Shown here: one piece after another, positions 36,659 to 36,752 of the stretch
Position numbering within the stretch: position 1 is the stretch's first letter
Layout of the letters: each line of letters opens with the position of its first letter
Source: Syntrophobacteraceae bacterium
GTDB taxonomy: Bacteria; Desulfobacterota; Syntrophobacteria; Syntrophobacterales; Syntrophobacteraceae
Assembly: GCA_018053185.1 (NCBI GenBank)
Contig: JAGPLX010000025.1
Location: 1-36,752 of the forward strand
Direction of reading: 5' to 3'
Length of the DNA: 36,752 nucleotides
Notes under the pieces: generated by a model
Databases searched by the model: none
Told to the model about the DNA's origin: nothing
Seen by the model: the letters and a program-made list of their open reading frames with translations, nothing else
Made by a program: the position numbers and the translations under genes

Positions 36659-36752
36659 CGCAAGGAATGGAGTGCGGGGAAATGAAAATGACATTCAGCT
36701 TCCCAAAGTTCGGTTGCTTGCGCTATATTAACTCCTCCGTCCGGATTGTGTG

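Overview
The window reads as a chromosomal segment of a strictly anaerobic, moderately GC-rich, Gram-negative bacterium, most likely a Desulfobacterota member near the Syntrophobacter-type sulfate reducers or syntrophs. The reasons are the ilv-psd-pss-leu gene order, a K+-independent H+-pyrophosphatase, a double-cubane (HgdB-like) Fe-S reductase, a NifB-family radical SAM protein and a NapH-like membrane ferredoxin. The assignment rests on gene content only. No tRNA, rRNA, CRISPR array, transposase or phage gene was seen.

Left part (1-4100, + strand). A gene-free first kilobase holds what looks like the 3' end (domains V and VI) of a decayed group II intron. It is followed by a tight, overlapping four-gene operon: a Tat-exported ModA-like binding protein, a NapH-like polyferredoxin, a NifB-type radical SAM enzyme with all recognisable cluster ligands, and a RelE/ParE-fold protein. 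No nitrogenase gene is in view. This cluster is the best candidate for an undescribed system: a dedicated oxyanion and electron supply for a NifB-type metallocluster.

4423-9376 (- strand): a double-cubane-cluster reductase without its ATPase activator, then a compact clpS-clpA-aat unit that joins adaptor, unfoldase and the L/F-transferase of the bacterial N-degron pathway.

9516-15273: aroC, a small conserved hypothetical gene on the other strand, a hairpin-rich presumed leader or RNA, then a + strand run of a TIM-barrel isomerase-like protein, an MTH1187-type thiamine-binding protein, the KH protein KhpA and a Lon-family protease whose Walker A lysine is missing.

15342-20364: znuA-zur (- strand) with a candidate operator, a 0.9-kb gene-poor spacer, then modB-modA-modC-mop with a candidate palindromic operator and a strong bidirectional terminator. 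ModC lacks the usual C-terminal TOBE domain, and a free molbindin is encoded downstream.

20388-25909: hppA with a long leader, a dynamin-like GTPase, and (on + strand, behind a near-consensus promoter) an MltB-type lytic transglycosylase.

25955-36509 (all - strand): ilvB-ilvN-ilvC-psd-pssA-leuC-leuD-leuB-asd-rsmD-coaD. It combines branched-chain amino acid synthesis, phosphatidylethanolamine synthesis, the aspartate pathway and housekeeping genes. leuA, often part of such clusters, is absent. A sigma70-type promoter lies upstream of ilvB.
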